NCBI GenBank assembly: GCA_027704905.1
Contig: CM051001.1
Span: 36,805,565-36,869,564 of the forward strand
DNA: 64,000 bases
Direction: 5' to 3'
From: Muraenolepis orangiensis
Lineage: Eukaryota > Chordata > Actinopteri > Gadiformes > Muraenolepididae
A model generated the notes under the pieces. That model saw nothing but the letters and a program-made list of their open reading frames with translations, had not been told where the DNA came from and ran no database searches. Each line of letters begins with the position of its first letter. Position 1 is the stretch's first letter. The position numbers and the translations under genes are program-made. Below are positions 31,591 to 42,170 of the stretch, piece after piece.

Positions 31591-34500
31591 ACCTCATCAT
31601 ATAGCTTTCCCTCTGCTCTACATAGGCCTACCTCATCACATAGGCATTCATCTTCCATTCCCCCTGTCATTTCCCAGTCATATGCTAGCTCAGATCAAGC
31701 CACTCGTTCCACTGTGACACACAAGCAAATTCCCTCTTCAACCAGCTCATCGCAGGAAACTCACATGATCAAAGTTTTGGAGAATCAAAATGAATTAACC
31801 AGGATGCTCCTGAAACAGCAACTTTTGACTACACTGCCTCAAGGAAATATCCCACTATTTGACGGACAAGTTCTAGAGTACAAGTCATTCATTCACTCAT
31901 TTGAAAACATGATTGAACAGAAAACGGATAACAATAGAGACAGGTTACAATTTCTTATTCAGTACACTAAGGGCCAAGCGCAGAGACTCGTCAAAAGTTG
32001 TGAGTACATGTTCCCCGACAGAGGCTATCAGAAAGCAAAGCAGTTACTGAAGGAAAACTTTGGAAATGAATACAAGATATCATGTGCATACATGGAAAAA
32101 GTCTTATCCTGGACTCAAATGAAATCTGAAGATTCCAAAATGCTGCAGGATTATGCTTTGTTTCTCAGGAGCTGCTGCAACGCTATGGAGGAAATGGAGT
32201 ACATGCAGGAACTGGACACCATGTCCAACATGAGAAGCATTGCCCTCAAGTTGCCCTTCAAGCTCAAGGAGAAATGGCGTAACAAGGCTCATGAGCTACA
32301 AGAGCGACACCAGCGTAGGGTAACGATTTCAGATCTTGTCTCTTTTATTGAAAAGCAAGCCCGTATAGCAGCTGATCCAGTTTTCGGTGACCTTCAAGAT
32401 CAGTCAACCAGTAGAGCTAAGGTTAGATCCCCTACTCTGTCACAGCTTTCAAAGTCATCTGGCAGTAGTTATGCCACTAGTATTGCTCTTGCCCAAAAAG
32501 AGACGAAGCCTGAACCCTCTTGCCCCCTCTGTAGCTCAAAGCACACATTGGACTTGTGCAAAGACTTCTCAAAGAAAATGCATAGAGACAAGATCAGTTT
32601 CTTAAAGACCAAGGGCATCTGCTTTGGATGTCTCTCCGCAGGCCACATTAGTAAAGACTGCAAAAAGCGACTAACATGTAAAGTTTGCAAGAAAACTCAC
32701 CCAAGCGTCTTGCATATTGAGATTAAAGACGGCACAGCTCAAGAAGCAGAAAAACCCTCTGGTGTTATAGGCAGTGCATCAGCAGAGTTATGTGGTCATA
32801 TAGGGGCCGGGGACCAAGAGTGCGCACTTTCCATCGTCCCAGTTAAGGTTAAGGCAGCAAAGGGCAGTCAAATCTTACAAGTGTATGCGCTCCTGGATCC
32901 AGGGTCTTCTGCCACCTTTTGCTCAGAGGAGCTCATGACACGTCTCAATCTCAAAGGAAGGAGAACACAAATTCTTCTACGAACAATGAACCAAGAAAAT
33001 TCTGTTCCCACTCATGTTGTCTCAGGAATTGAAGTTTCAGCATTGGACAGCGACAACTTCTCACCTCTTCCTGACACTTTCACTCAGAAGGAAATGCCAG
33101 TAACCACTAACAACGTCCCAAGGCAGAGTGACTTAGCGCAATGGGCGTATTTAAGTGAAGTCAAAATCCCCTCTATTAGTGCAAAGGTAGAGTTGTTAAT
33201 TGGAACAAATGCTCCAACCCTGATAGAGCCGTGGGAGGTTGTTAATAGCCAAAGTGGGGGCCCTTATGCAGCTAAAACACTATTGGGGTGGGTTGTAAAT
33301 GGGCCACTTAGATGTGGAACTGGCAATGCAAGGAGTGTTACTGTGAATAGGATTTCAGTGGCAAGGCTAGAAGAGCTTATGATCTCACAGTATAATCAGG
33401 ATTTTTGTGAAGTTGCCTCTGAGGAGAGAACTGAAATTTCCATTGAGGACAAAGGATTTCTGAAAATGGCCAACAAGGCAGTTCTGAATGATGGACATTA
33501 CAATCTGAAATTGCCCTTCAGAAAAGTTGATGTCTGTTTGCCAAACAATCGCCAAATTGCAGAACAGCGCCTCCAGAGCCTAAAAAGAAAAATGAACAAG
33601 GATGAGCAATATAAACGGGAATATATTGCATTTTTCAAAGACATCTTTGAGAGTAATTATGCAGAGGAGGTCCCACAGGAAGAACTCGCACAGTCAACAG
33701 GAAAAGTATGGTACTTGCCCCACCATGGGGTGTACCACCCTAAAAAGAAAAAGCTTAGGGTGGTCTTTGATTGTGCTGCCTCTTACCAGGGTGTATCCCT
33801 TAACACCGAACTGCTGCAGGGACCTGACCTGACAAATTCCCTCATTGGAGTCATCATCAGATTTCGCAAGGAGCCTGTTGGAATCATGTCCGACATCAAG
33901 TCAATGTTCCATCAGGTAAGAGTAGCTAGATCTGATGTAAATTACTTGCGATTCCTATGGTGGCCCCAAGGTGATACCAGTCAAGCACCCAAGGAACACC
34001 GTATGCTTGTACACATATTTGGTGCAGTGTCCTCCCCAAGCATTGCAAGCTTTGCGTTAAGAAAAACTGCCGCTGACAATGTGAGTTGTTTTCCCCCTCA
34101 AGTAGCTGACACAATCCGGCACAACTTTTATGTTGACGACTGTGCCAAGTCTGTGGCCAAGGAATCGGATGCCATCCAGCTGGTGAAAGATCTCACTGCA
34201 CTATGCAGTAAAGGTGGGTTTCAACTCACTCAGTGGGTCAGCAATAGCAGAGCAGTTTTAGCATCAATCCCTAAGGAACACCGGGCAAAGGAAATCAAAA
34301 CACTGGATCTCGACAAAGACAGTTTGCCCATTGAAAGAGCACTAGGACTGCAGTGGTGCGTGGACTCTGACAAATTCCAATTCGACATCAATCTGAGGCA
34401 AAAGCCACACACCCGCAGAGGCATACTCTCAGTTGTTAGTTCCATCTTTGATCCACTGGGCCTTCTTGCTCCTCTCATTCTCCCAGCTAAGCAGTTGTTA

Positions 34501-36786
34501 CAGGAGCTCTGCCAGCGAGGCTTCGGATGGGACGAGCCTTTGCCCAAGTCAGTGTCTGAAAGGTGGGTGGAATGGACCAACAGCCTGGATAAGATCAAAG
34601 GCTTCAGTGTGCCACGCTGTTTGAAACCAAAGGGCTATGGAATGACGAGCTGTGCCGAGCTGCATCACTTTGCCGACGCCAGTGAAAGTGGCTATGGTTC
34701 TGTCAGCTACATCAGACAGTTGAACAAGCAGGGAGTCATTCATGTCACTTTGGTCCTAGGAAAGTCCAGAGTTCTTCCCCTTAAGAACATCACAGTGCCA
34801 CGACTGGAGCTGGCAGCCGCAGCATTGTTGGTGAAGGTAGACAGAATGTTGAGAAGAGAGGTACACCTTGACCTAAAGCCTTCATTTTTTTGGACTGATA
34901 GCCAAACGGTGCTCAAGTACATTGCAAATGACCAAGCCAGGTATAAGACCTATGTAGCCAATAGGGTCTCACTGATTCGGGAAAATACAGACCTGTCCCA
35001 ATGGAGATACGTCAGCAGCAAGGACAATCCTGCTGATGATTCATCAAGAGGATTGAATGCACGAAGATTCATGGAGCAAAAGAGATGGACACATGCCCCT
35101 GAATTCTTATGGAACCCAAAGGAAAGTTGGCCAGTGGAGGTAGTATTGGGCTCAGTGTCACAGGACGATCCAGAGGTCAGGAAAAGTGCTACTGTATTGG
35201 CAGCAGTAGTGAGCCCTGTGACACCCACAGACCAGCTTATTTGGTTCTTTTCAGACTGGAAGAGACTACTTAAAGCAGTGGCATGGTACCTCAGACTGAA
35301 AAGGATGTTGATGCTGATTGTGAAAAGAGGAAAGGAGCAGCCCTCATCTCAAATCAGCACCCGCTCAAGCACGAAAAAGGTGAGGATGAAAAATGAAGAT
35401 TTCAGGATTTGCCTTGGTGGACAGCTTCTCACTGTTGAAGATCTGGCAGAGGCAGAAAGGTCAGTCGTCACATACACCCAAAGACAAGCATTTAGTGCTG
35501 AAATTGCAACACTGGAAATGACCCCGCCTAGAGTGCACAAGGGCAGTAGGATCTGTAGGCTCGATCCTGTCCTAGACGAGGGCATTTTGAGAGTAGGTGG
35601 CCGACTGCGCAAATCTGCAATGCCTGAGGAAACCAAACATCCTTGCATCTTGCCCAAAGACTCACACATCTCGATACTGCTCTTAAGAAACATCCATGAA
35701 CGCTGTGGCCATAACGGCAGAAACTACATGCTATCAGAGCTCCGGAAAAAGTACTGGATTGTAAAAGGCAACTCGGTGGCAAGGAAGGTGCTCTCAAAGT
35801 GTGTCTTGTGTCGGCGTTCAAGGGGCAAAGCAAGTGAACAGAAGATGGCGGATTTGCCGTTAGAAAGAATCCTACCTGACCTCCCTCCATTTACCAATGT
35901 CGGGCTGGACTACTTTGGCCCATTTGAGGTGAAACGAGGCAGAACCACCATCAAGAGGTATGGAGTTATTTTTACATGCATGTCCAGTCGGGCTATTCAT
36001 TTGGAAGTTGCTTTTACACTTGACACAGACTCATGCATTCATGCTTTGAGGAGATTTGTCTGCAGGAGGGGCCAAGTGAAGCACATCAGGTCTGATAATG
36101 GAACGAACCTGGTGGGGGCGCATGGAGAGCTCAAGAAGGCCCTGATGTCACTAAATGAGAGGAAAATCCAAGATGCCTTGCTTCCAGATGGAATTGAGTG
36201 GAGTTTTAATCCCCCATCAGCATCACACCATGGCGGAGTCTGGGAAAGGATGATAAGATCTGTCCGCCAGGTGCTGAACGCCACTCTCCATCAACAGTCC
36301 ATCGATGATGAAGGCCTCCAAACTCTGTTTTGCGAGGTGGAGGCAATCCTGAACAATCGTCCCCTCTCCACAGTGTCCTCAGACCCAAATGACCTAGAGC
36401 CGCTGACCCCAAACCACATCCTACTCTTGAAAGCCAAGCCAATCCTACCCCCTGGAACCTTTTTGAAGTCCGACATCTATGCCAGACGTCGCTGGAAACA
36501 GGTCCAGTACATGGCCGATCTGTTCTGGCAAAGGTGGACCAAAGAATATCTTCTGCTGCTGCAGGAGAGGCAGAAATGGACTTCACTAAAGAGGAACCTG
36601 AGTGTCGGAGACATTGTCTTGGTCGTTGACCCCACTGCTCCTCGAGGGTCCTGGCCATTAGGAAGAGTGCTGGAGACAAAACCTGATGCAAGGGGTCTGG
36701 TGCGGTCAGTGAAGCTCAAGACAAAGACTTCAGTCCTAGAGAGGCCCATAACCAAGCTGTGCCAAATCCTTGAGTCTGAAGAGTGA
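31591..36786 (+). CDS. BEL/Pao gag-pol, C-terminal part with intact protease, RT, RNase H and integrase
   Basis: The frame continues gag after the LINE; the first start-like codon is GTG at 31714, so 31714-36786 gives 1,690 residues, the basis of the numbering here. Residues 45-190 are the gag domain (LFDGQVLEYKSFIHSFENMI). Cys/His motifs follow (CPLCSSKHTLDLC, CFGCLSAGHISKDC). The protease is LLDPGSSATFC with its Asp near residue 395. The reverse transcriptase has VVFDCAASYQGVSLN, MSDIKSMFHQVRV and NFYVDDC near 806. RNase H has HHFADASESGYGSVSY and FFWTDSQTVLKYI. The integrase has a zinc domain, then LDYFGPF (D1399), RSDNGTN (D1461) and WERMIRS (E1511). A C-terminal DUF5641-like region ends at 36786. 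The proteins act in a cytoplasmic virus-like particle and then at chromosomal DNA. All catalytic motifs look intact, but the LINE severs the frame upstream. Confidence 0.92.
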   Translation, partial: TSSYSFPSALHRPTSSHRHSSSIPPVISQSYASSDQATRSTVTHKQIPSSTSSSQETHMIKVLENQNELTRMLLKQQLLTTLPQGNIPLFDGQVLEYKSFIHSFENMIEQKTDNNRDRLQFLIQYTKGQAQRLVKSCEYMFPDRGYQKAKQLLKENFGNEYKISCAYMEKVLSWTQMKSEDSKMLQDYALFLRSCCNAMEEMEYMQELDTMSNMRSIALKLPFKLKEKWRNKAHELQERHQRRVTISDLVSFIEKQARIAADPVFGDLQDQSTSRAKVRSPTLSQLSKSSGSSYATSIALAQKETKPEPSCPLCSSKHTLDLCKDFSKKMHRDKISFLKTKGICFGCLSAGHISKDCKKRLTCKVCKKTHPSVLHIEIKDGTAQEAEKPSGVIGSASAELCGHIGAGDQECALSIVPVKVKAAKGSQILQVYALLDPGSSATFCSEELMTRLNLKGRRTQILLRTMNQENSVPTHVVSGIEVSALDSDNFSPLPDTFTQKEMPVTTNNVPRQSDLAQWAYLSEVKIPSISAKVELLIGTNAPTLIEPWEVVNSQSGGPYAAKTLLGWVVNGPLRCGTGNARSVTVNRISVARLEELMISQYNQDFCEVASEERTEISIEDKGFLKMANKAVLNDGHYNLKLPFRKVDVCLPNNRQIAEQRLQSLKRKMNKDEQYKREYIAFFKDIFESNYAEEVPQEELAQSTGKVWYLPHHGVYHPKKKKLRVVFDCAASYQGVSLNTELLQGPDLTNSLIGVIIRFRKEPVGIMSDIKSMFHQVRVARSDVNYLRFLWWPQGDTSQAPKEHRMLVHIFGAVSSPSIASFALRKTAADNVSCFPPQVADTIRHNFYVDDCAKSVAKESDAIQLVKDLTALCSKGGFQLTQWVSNSRAVLASIPKEHRAKEIKTLDLDKDSLPIERALGLQWCVDSDKFQFDINLRQKPHTRRGILSVVSSIFDPLGLLAPLILPAKQLLQELCQRGFGWDEPLPKSVSERWVEWTNSLDKIKGFSVPRCLKPKGYGMTSCAELHHFADASESGYGSVSYIRQLNKQGVIHVTLVLGKSRVLPLKNITVPRLELAAAALLVKVDRMLRREVHLDLKPSFFWTDSQTVLKYIANDQARYKTYVANRVSLIRENTDLSQWRYVSSKDNPADDSSRGLNARRFMEQKRWTHAPEFLWNPKESWPVEVVLGSVSQDDPEVRKSATVLAAVVSPVTPTDQLIWFFSDWKRLLKAVAWYLRLKRMLMLIVKRGKEQPSSQISTRSSTKKVRMKNEDFRICLGGQLLTVEDLAEAERSVVTYTQRQAFSAEIATLEMTPPRVHKGSRICRLDPVLDEGILRVGGRLRKSAMPEETKHPCILPKDSHISILLLRNIHERCGHNGRNYMLSELRKKYWIVKGNSVARKVLSKCVLCRRSRGKASEQKMADLPLERILPDLPPFTNVGLDYFGPFEVKRGRTTIKRYGVIFTCMSSRAIHLEVAFTLDTDSCIHALRRFVCRRGQVKHIRSDNGTNLVGAHGELKKALMSLNERKIQDALLPDGIEWSFNPPSASHHGGVWERMIRSVRQVLNATLHQQSIDDEGLQTLFCEVEAILNNRPLSTVSSDPNDLEPLTPNHILLLKAKPILPPGTFLKSDIYARRRWKQVQYMADLFWQRWTKEYLLLLQERQKWTSLKRNLSVGDIVLVVDPTAPRGSWPLGRVLETKPDARGLVRSVKLKTKTSVLERPITKLCQILESEE

Positions 36787-36970
36787 CCAGTGTTCCTGAT
36801 CACATGAGGAAGGAATGTAATGTATGCATGATTTCATGCTCTCTCTAAGTCATTATGCATTACATATCTCTGGAAGCATTAAGTGCTTATTTATTTGATT
36901 GATAAATTGCCCCTCTTGGCTCCTTTTTTAATTTGAGTAATTGATTCTATAGAGAACAATTAGGGGCCGG

Positions 36971-37429
36971 TGTAGGAGCCGCATTTAAGTTTTTTATATT
37001 TTGAATAATTTATTGATTTTACCCTTTTTTGTTGGAATCCTGAGTGCGCCCTCTATAGGTGGTGAAGGTGCAACCCTTTAAATGGCTGCCAGGCGCGCAT
37101 GACGGGGAGAAGGCGGGACGCAAATACCGTCATTGACCTCGGTTCTCGGTCGCTGAACCACGCTCCGTTTGGGCCTATGCATCCTTTATTTGCTGAATGT
37201 AATAACTTGGACTTTGAAATTGCAACGACATCCTTATTTTGTATTATCTTTTTTCTTTGCAATAAAACCGGCATCATTGGACAGTCAAACTCACGCGTTG
37301 GATTATTGGCAAGAACTGCGAGTCTGACACTGCTTCTACCGCTTTCTCCATTGTGGTCAAATCCAGTAAGAACGTAGGAACTTAGGATTTATGGGTTAAA
37401 GGAAACACTCAGCTGTTTTTGCCACTACA
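36971..37429 (+). repeat. 3' LTR of the BEL/Pao element
   Basis: Same length as the 5' LTR. The one difference seen is GGAAACACTC here against GGAAAAACTC. Confidence 0.95.
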
Positions 37430-37974
37430 GTCTTTGTTCTGGGTCTTAGTTCCTGGGGCCTGACGCTAAATGCTGACGCTAACAAACTACTTCTATGTTA
37501 ATAGCCTATGCGATAGGGAGAGAGACTCATGCAGGGTTAGGCTCCTCCCTGTCGTTAACTCTATTGACTATGGCTGTATGGGCCAGACTGGGTGATTATC
37601 TTAGCACAACAATAGGCCTGTACACCTCACTTACTATGTACAGGTAACTAGCTTTGAGAAAAAGGTTCTACAATTTTATCAACACAAATACTAAGAACAA
37701 CAATAAATCTTATGTCTACTTACCCACAGCAGAATACTATGTAGCCTACTGTTTCATTGCAATCTATCTAGCCTGTTTTGTTTTTGTTTGCCAAGTTAGG
37801 CAAATTTGAACACAATGTGTGATGTGTGTAATCATTGTTTTCTAATAAAATTATTTTCTTTATAAAAAAAAATATTTGATATTGATATATATATATTAAT
37901 TTTTTTCAAAAATGAGTCTTGAAAAAGAGGGGTTGTCTTATAATCGGGGTCGTCTTATATTCGGGTCAATACGG
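37430..37974 (+). mobile_element. L2 5' remainder and right part of the pogo/Tigger-like element
   Basis: GTCTTTGTTCTGGG at 37430 continues the 36-bp repeat of the L2 LINE after the BEL insertion. The junction back to pogo is not identifiable. Sequence ending in AGAGGGGTTGTCTTATAATC and TATTCGGGTCAATACGGTA (to 37974) is the pogo right terminus. Confidence 0.65.
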
Positions 37975-38110
37975 TAGTTATAAATACTATTATATATACA
38001 TATGTATGTGTGTGTGTATACATATGTATGTAGATAGATGTATAGATAGATAGATAAATTTAGGCATGTGTGTATATATGTACGTATGTATATATATATA
38101 TACATACATA
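37975..38110. repeat. Imperfect TA/TG/GATA microsatellite
   Basis: Alternating TATATA, TGTGTG, ATAGATAG and TACATACATA blocks up to the start of the hAT terminus. Confidence 0.85.
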
Positions 38111-38738
38111 CAGTGGCGGCCGGTGACATCCGAAGTAGGAGGGGCGCAGGGGTAAAAAAAATTTTTTTAAATCATATCTGCTGTGCAATACCGGATTTGC
38201 CCAGACGGTGGCGCCATTTCACCATGTAAACGACCGAGAGGGCTAATTAAAAATAAAAAACTATACATAATATAAACCTCACCGTTACTCATTCTACTCT
38301 GTATTGTATATATGTATATTGACTGAACATTCCTTTACTTACTGCTTCATTTCTTTTTTTACTTACTTTATTTTTACTGTATGTAGCACAATCAATCAGT
38401 ATTCTGTATTTTGTTGTGACAAATAATAAACAAACTTGAAACTTATGGTGAAAGAACATTTATTATATGGTGCCTAGTAGAAAATAAACATAAGAAAAAA
38501 AGATGGTCTTATATTAGAAAGACTACCCAGTGTGCCATCAAAAATAATACCTAAATATGGTCTTACATTCGATTGTGCAAAAGTAATTAGAACAAAATAG
38601 AAGATAATAAAATAGACCTGATACAAGTCCTGAGATAAAATGCAATACAATGTTAAGCTTACAAATTAAAAGGTACTGGGTCCTATGTACACTACACTAC
38701 TATACAATATACAGTTTAATCTATGTACCTATGCTATA

Positions 38739-39005
38739 CTAACTATACAAGAACCACTTAGCAAACCAGGTTCTGGAAAACGACCGAATATATAGCCTTC
38801 CTCTGTCTGTTGCTGGTTGCTGAATGCTGATGTCAGGCTGATGAGGTCCAAACTCTTTCACTCTGAGTTTTTCTTGCAGTGTTCGTCTTTCAAATGGTGT
38901 TGCTTTGAGGGATTTGACAGAATTCTCCATGGTAGCTAGTGTAATGGCTGTGTCCTGTACAGAACAAAAAAAGAACAAACTTGCAACATGAGGTCTCTCC
39001 CACAC
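38739..39005 (-). pseudogene. hAT transposase N-terminal fragment (ZMYM/TTF-type)
   Basis: The frame contains MENSVKSLKATPFERRTLQE, then KLRVKEFGPHQPDI and RGRLYIRSFSRTWFAKWF. The GP-x-QPDI...SFSRTW theme precedes the TTF-type zinc finger of ZMYM1-like hAT transposases. The catalytic part is missing. Confidence 0.6.
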
Positions 39006-39007
39006 AC

Positions 39008-39900
39008 ACGGGTCTCAATCTCCTCTCCTCAGACAGCAAGACGCGAACTGACTCATTAACAAATGCTTCTGAATTTAACTAATTAAATAGAATACAAATG
39101 CTTAATACATTCGACCACAGCATATATTAGCAGACAAACACACAGAGGACCCTGTAGCTAGCATTGGGGAAGCACGTGTCCACGATAAACTTACAAAACC
39201 CCAATCCACACCGTTTACATACAAATGACACAAGCTGCATGTTTATACAGCAAGACCAACATTTCTTATCCCCTTTACTTTACGTTTACATCGTCCAGAC
39301 GAGACGCGAACTGAGAGCAGAGCAGTACAGGCTTTACAAATAAGGTTCAACTAGGCTATGAATTGCGCATGCGTGACTGGTTTTCTTTGCTCACGCATTC
39401 ACGCATGCGCCACTCAATTTGCTCACGCATGCGCCACTCAATTTGAGTGGCGCATGCGTGACTGGTTTCTTTGTTCGGGCGCAATGAAATGCGCTCCCAG
39501 AGATCGTATTCAGGACCCTTGATAGGCTACATTTAATTGCTTGATCCATCTTCATTGGCCGCTTGCGCGCAGTGACGGGAGATCCTGGGCGCACTGCCAT
39601 GCGCCCAGGTTTGGAGGTAGGTACCAGATTTCTATGAGAGTGACGTCAATGACAAACGAGGGGGGAGAATAGCACGCACAACAATGATTTATATTTGCTA
39701 TATTAACGTTATTGTGCATTTTAAACACAAACATACATAAAATGAGTAATTATTATTCATTTTAAACATGTTTAGTTTATTTTTAGGGGTCAAAAAAATA
39801 AAAATAAAAAAACACAATTATTATAATTTTTTTTATTTTTTTTTTATTTTTCCTCTCTCAACCAGGTGGGGCGGCGCCCCTGCGCCCCTATGGACGAGCC
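39008..39900. other. Non-coding interior of the hAT element
   Basis: No open frame of note. Around 39365-39470 the words CGCATGCGTGACTGG and GCGCCACTCAATTTG occur in both orientations (CGCCACTCAATTTGAGTGGCG is palindromic), giving a small foldback. The right end is A/T-rich (39780-39860). Confidence 0.55.
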
Positions 39901-39907
39901 GCCACTG

Positions 39908-40170
39908 CTGCTGAACAAGGGCGTATAGCATATAACAATGTATATTTTATTACATTGATTTATATATACATATTGCTCTTTTTCTGTGCCGATATATTGC
40001 ATTTTATAAATTGCATTTTATTTTTATTCTATTCTATTCAGTTTTTATTCTATTTTGTCTTATTTTTCTAACTGCTCTGTCGTCAGGTATTGCACACAAT
40101 ATTTTCACTCACTGCTTTATACTTGTGTAAACTGTGAAGTGATAATAAATTTGACTTGACTTGACTTGAC
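39908..40170 (+). mobile_element. 5'-truncated CR1/Rex1-like LINE (3' tail only) abutting the hAT terminus
   Basis: CTGCTGAACAAGGGCGTATAGC begins in the last codons of the LINE ORF, and the 3' UTR and (TTGAC)n tail follow. ACTG occurs directly before (39904-39907) and after (40171-40174), giving a 4-5 bp target duplication made from the last bases of the hAT element. Confidence 0.85.
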
Positions 40171-40557
40171 ACTGAACGGGGCACGCTCGCCTGGGGTCCA
40201 ACCTCTGGCGAGTAAACCATCGCTGGAGTCGGCCCCGCCGCTGGATCCTGAAACACATAGATTGTTATCCTTTCTTACCTTGCTGAAAGAATGTGGGTGC
40301 CGCCGCGCCACATTCCACACGATGCCGTGTGGAATGTGGGCGGGGCCCACGTACATTGCTGAAATTTTCAGTGCACACAATGCGCACACGGGACAAGCCC
40401 ATAAGGCAAAGCCTAGACGGCATAGCCTATATGAAATAGAACAGGCTGGCACTACGGCAAATCACAAGCACCAAAATTGCACATGAACGCCCTCTACTGG
40501 CAACATCCCTCTTACATATAAATGAATAAATAATTAAATAAATATATATATATATAT
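40171..40557. other. Unassigned sequence with a perfect 14-bp hairpin
   Basis: CCACATTCCACACG (40308-40321) and CGTGTGGAATGTGG (40326-40339) are perfect inverted repeats around a 4-base loop. The symmetry extends outward imperfectly (GTGGG...CCGCC). No gene is recognised. Confidence 0.6.
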
Positions 40558-40910
40558 CAGTGGTGAACCGTGTCTATCACAACTGGACCTTCTGTAGTTC
40601 ATCATAGTTGGTACAGCATTGTCCATGTAGTGAAGTAACAGCACAACACAGCACCACCACACAAAGGCTATGGATGAATGACTGTACTGGTACTGTACTG
40701 TAGCTACATGGTCACACACCATTAGGGCCTCCTCCACTCAGATAGGACTATTAGGTTTCATAGACAAATGGCTGCCAAACAACCACACCTTCGTAACAAT
40801 TACCAATGCAAAGAAAGATCAAGTCAAAACTCTCAATTTAAATGCACAACAATGCTTAACAAACTCAAGACAGCCATTTACTAATCATTCAACAAGTGTG
40901 TGGAAACAAA
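40558..40910 (-). mobile_element. Fragment of the hAT family seen at 54160-56157
   Basis: Starts with the terminus CAGTGGTGAACCGTGTCTAT, and its sequence at 40800-40910 is the reverse complement of about 54780-54900. The other end is lost where gypsy sequence begins at 40911. Confidence 0.75.
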
Positions 40911-40934
40911 AGGTGTAGGTGCTTAAGCCATTAA

Positions 40935-41510
40935 TTGAAGCTGCACTTCGCAGTAAAGAATGGTCTCTTGTATCAGGTAGTCAAGAGTAATGATAAGGTA
41001 ACTGAGCAACTCCTAGTGCCCCAACCTCCTCGCTTCACAGTTCTGCAGTTGGCGCACACTCACTTACTGGGGGCCCATTTAGGGGTAGAGAAAACTAAGG
41101 AAAGAGTATTGCAAAGGTTATTCTGGCCGGGAGTTCACAAGGAGGTAGAAAACTACTGTGAGAACCTCGGTATACCACCCCCAGACAGGATTAGTGGAGA
41201 GGTTCAACGAGACTCTCAAAGCCATGCTGAGGAAGGCCATCGACAAGGATAGAAGAAATTGGGACCAGTCCCCTGGTCCCCCCCCCTTCTGTTTGTGGTA
41301 AGAAAAGTCCCTCAGTCGTCCACTGGTTTCTCACCCTTTGACCTTTTGTACTCCCACAAACCCAGGGGTCTTCTGGCCAAGGAGACTTGGGAGGAACAAC
41401 CATGTCCTCATCGGACCATGATTGAACATGTGAGGGCGATGAGGGACCGGATGGCAGTGGTAATTCCAATTGTGAAGGAGCACATAGAGAAAGCGCAGAG
41501 AGACTAATGT
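40935..41510 (+). pseudogene. gypsy integrase remnants
   Basis: The first frame reads HFAVKNGLLYQVVKS, LQLAHTHLLGAHLGVEKTKE and LFWPGVHKEVENYC, an HHCC zinc-binding domain whose last cysteines are partly lost. The core is largely deleted. The last core part reads PQSSTGFSPFDLLYSHKPRG in another frame (41259-41507). Confidence 0.75.
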
Positions 41511-41561
41511 GCAACTTATAACAGAGCAGCCCAAGCCAGAGAGTTCAAACCAGGAGATAGA

Positions 41562-42170
41562 GTGCTAGGGCTGGTCCCCACAGTGGAACGCAAATTCCTG
41601 GTGACTTGGCAGGGACCTTATGAAGTAATTGCAAAGGTGGGGGAAGTAAACTACAAAGTAGGGCAACCAGGGAGGACAAAATGTGAGCAGATTTACCATG
41701 TTAACCTACTAAAGAAATGGCATGATCGAGAAGCACTTTTCACTTGTCTGCCCCCTAGAGAGCCAAAAGAGTCAGCCCGGAACGAAGTGCAGTTTGGTCC
41801 AGACCTGGCGCATCACCAACTACAGCAAGCGAAGGAGCTAATAGAGGGAAATCAGGATGTGTTTTCATCCCTCCCGGGCTGCACCCACGTGGTGGAACAT
41901 GAAATCCGCACCCAGCCAGGAAAAACGTTGTACCAACAGCTGTATTGTGTACCAGATTACCAGATAATTGAAGGGGAGGTAAGAAAAATGTTGGAGTTGA
42001 ATGTCATTGAAGAGTCGAAGAGTGCCTGGTACAGCCCCATCATCCTGGTAGAAAAACCTGACAACACAATACGTTTTTGTAATGATTTTAGGAAAGTGAA
42101 TGAAGTGTCTGAATTTGATGCCTATCCCATGCCTTGTGTTGATGAGCTAATCAAAAGTCTTGGTTCTTAA
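41562..42170 (+). pseudogene. gypsy integrase C-terminus joined to reverse transcriptase start
   Basis: One frame of about 200 residues reads KFLVTWQGPYEVIAKVGEVN and EQIYHVNLLKKW (GPY/F-type module), then SSLPGCTHVVEHEIRTQPGK, then reverse transcriptase from VRKMLELNVIEESKSAWYSP through FCNDFRKVNEVSEFDAYPMP. Continuity in one frame shows that integrase precedes reverse transcriptase. It breaks at 42170; the next palm motif (TLDLTNGYWQVPL) is in another frame. Confidence 0.82.

Larger units (their letters stand above)
26417..37429 (+). mobile_element. BEL/Pao LTR retrotransposon, very young, split by a LINE
   Basis: Two 459-bp LTRs (26417-26875 and 36971-37429) that I could compare base by base differ at one position. 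The element is flanked by a 5-bp duplication GTCTT (26412-26416 and 37430-37434). The internal region encodes gag and a 1,690-residue gag-pol frame, interrupted only by the LINE at 28354-31590. The purine tract AGGGGCCGG precedes the right LTR. No envelope gene is present. Without the LINE the element would be about 7.8 kb. Confidence 0.95.
38111..39907 (-). mobile_element. hAT transposon with TIRs CAGTGGCGGC, internally deleted
   Basis: The left end is CAGTGGCGGCCGGTGACATC and the right end ...ATGGACGAGCCGCCACTG. AGGGGCGCAGGGG is present near both ends in inverted orientation. A minus-strand frame carries only a transposase N-terminus. No 8-bp duplication is seen: ACATACATA is on the left and AACGGGGC lies beyond the LINE tail on the right. 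Confidence 0.75.

Noticed and set aside
36206..36691. 161-residue minus-strand frame under BEL integrase
   Set aside because: Shadow of the conserved integrase frame; no family resemblance.
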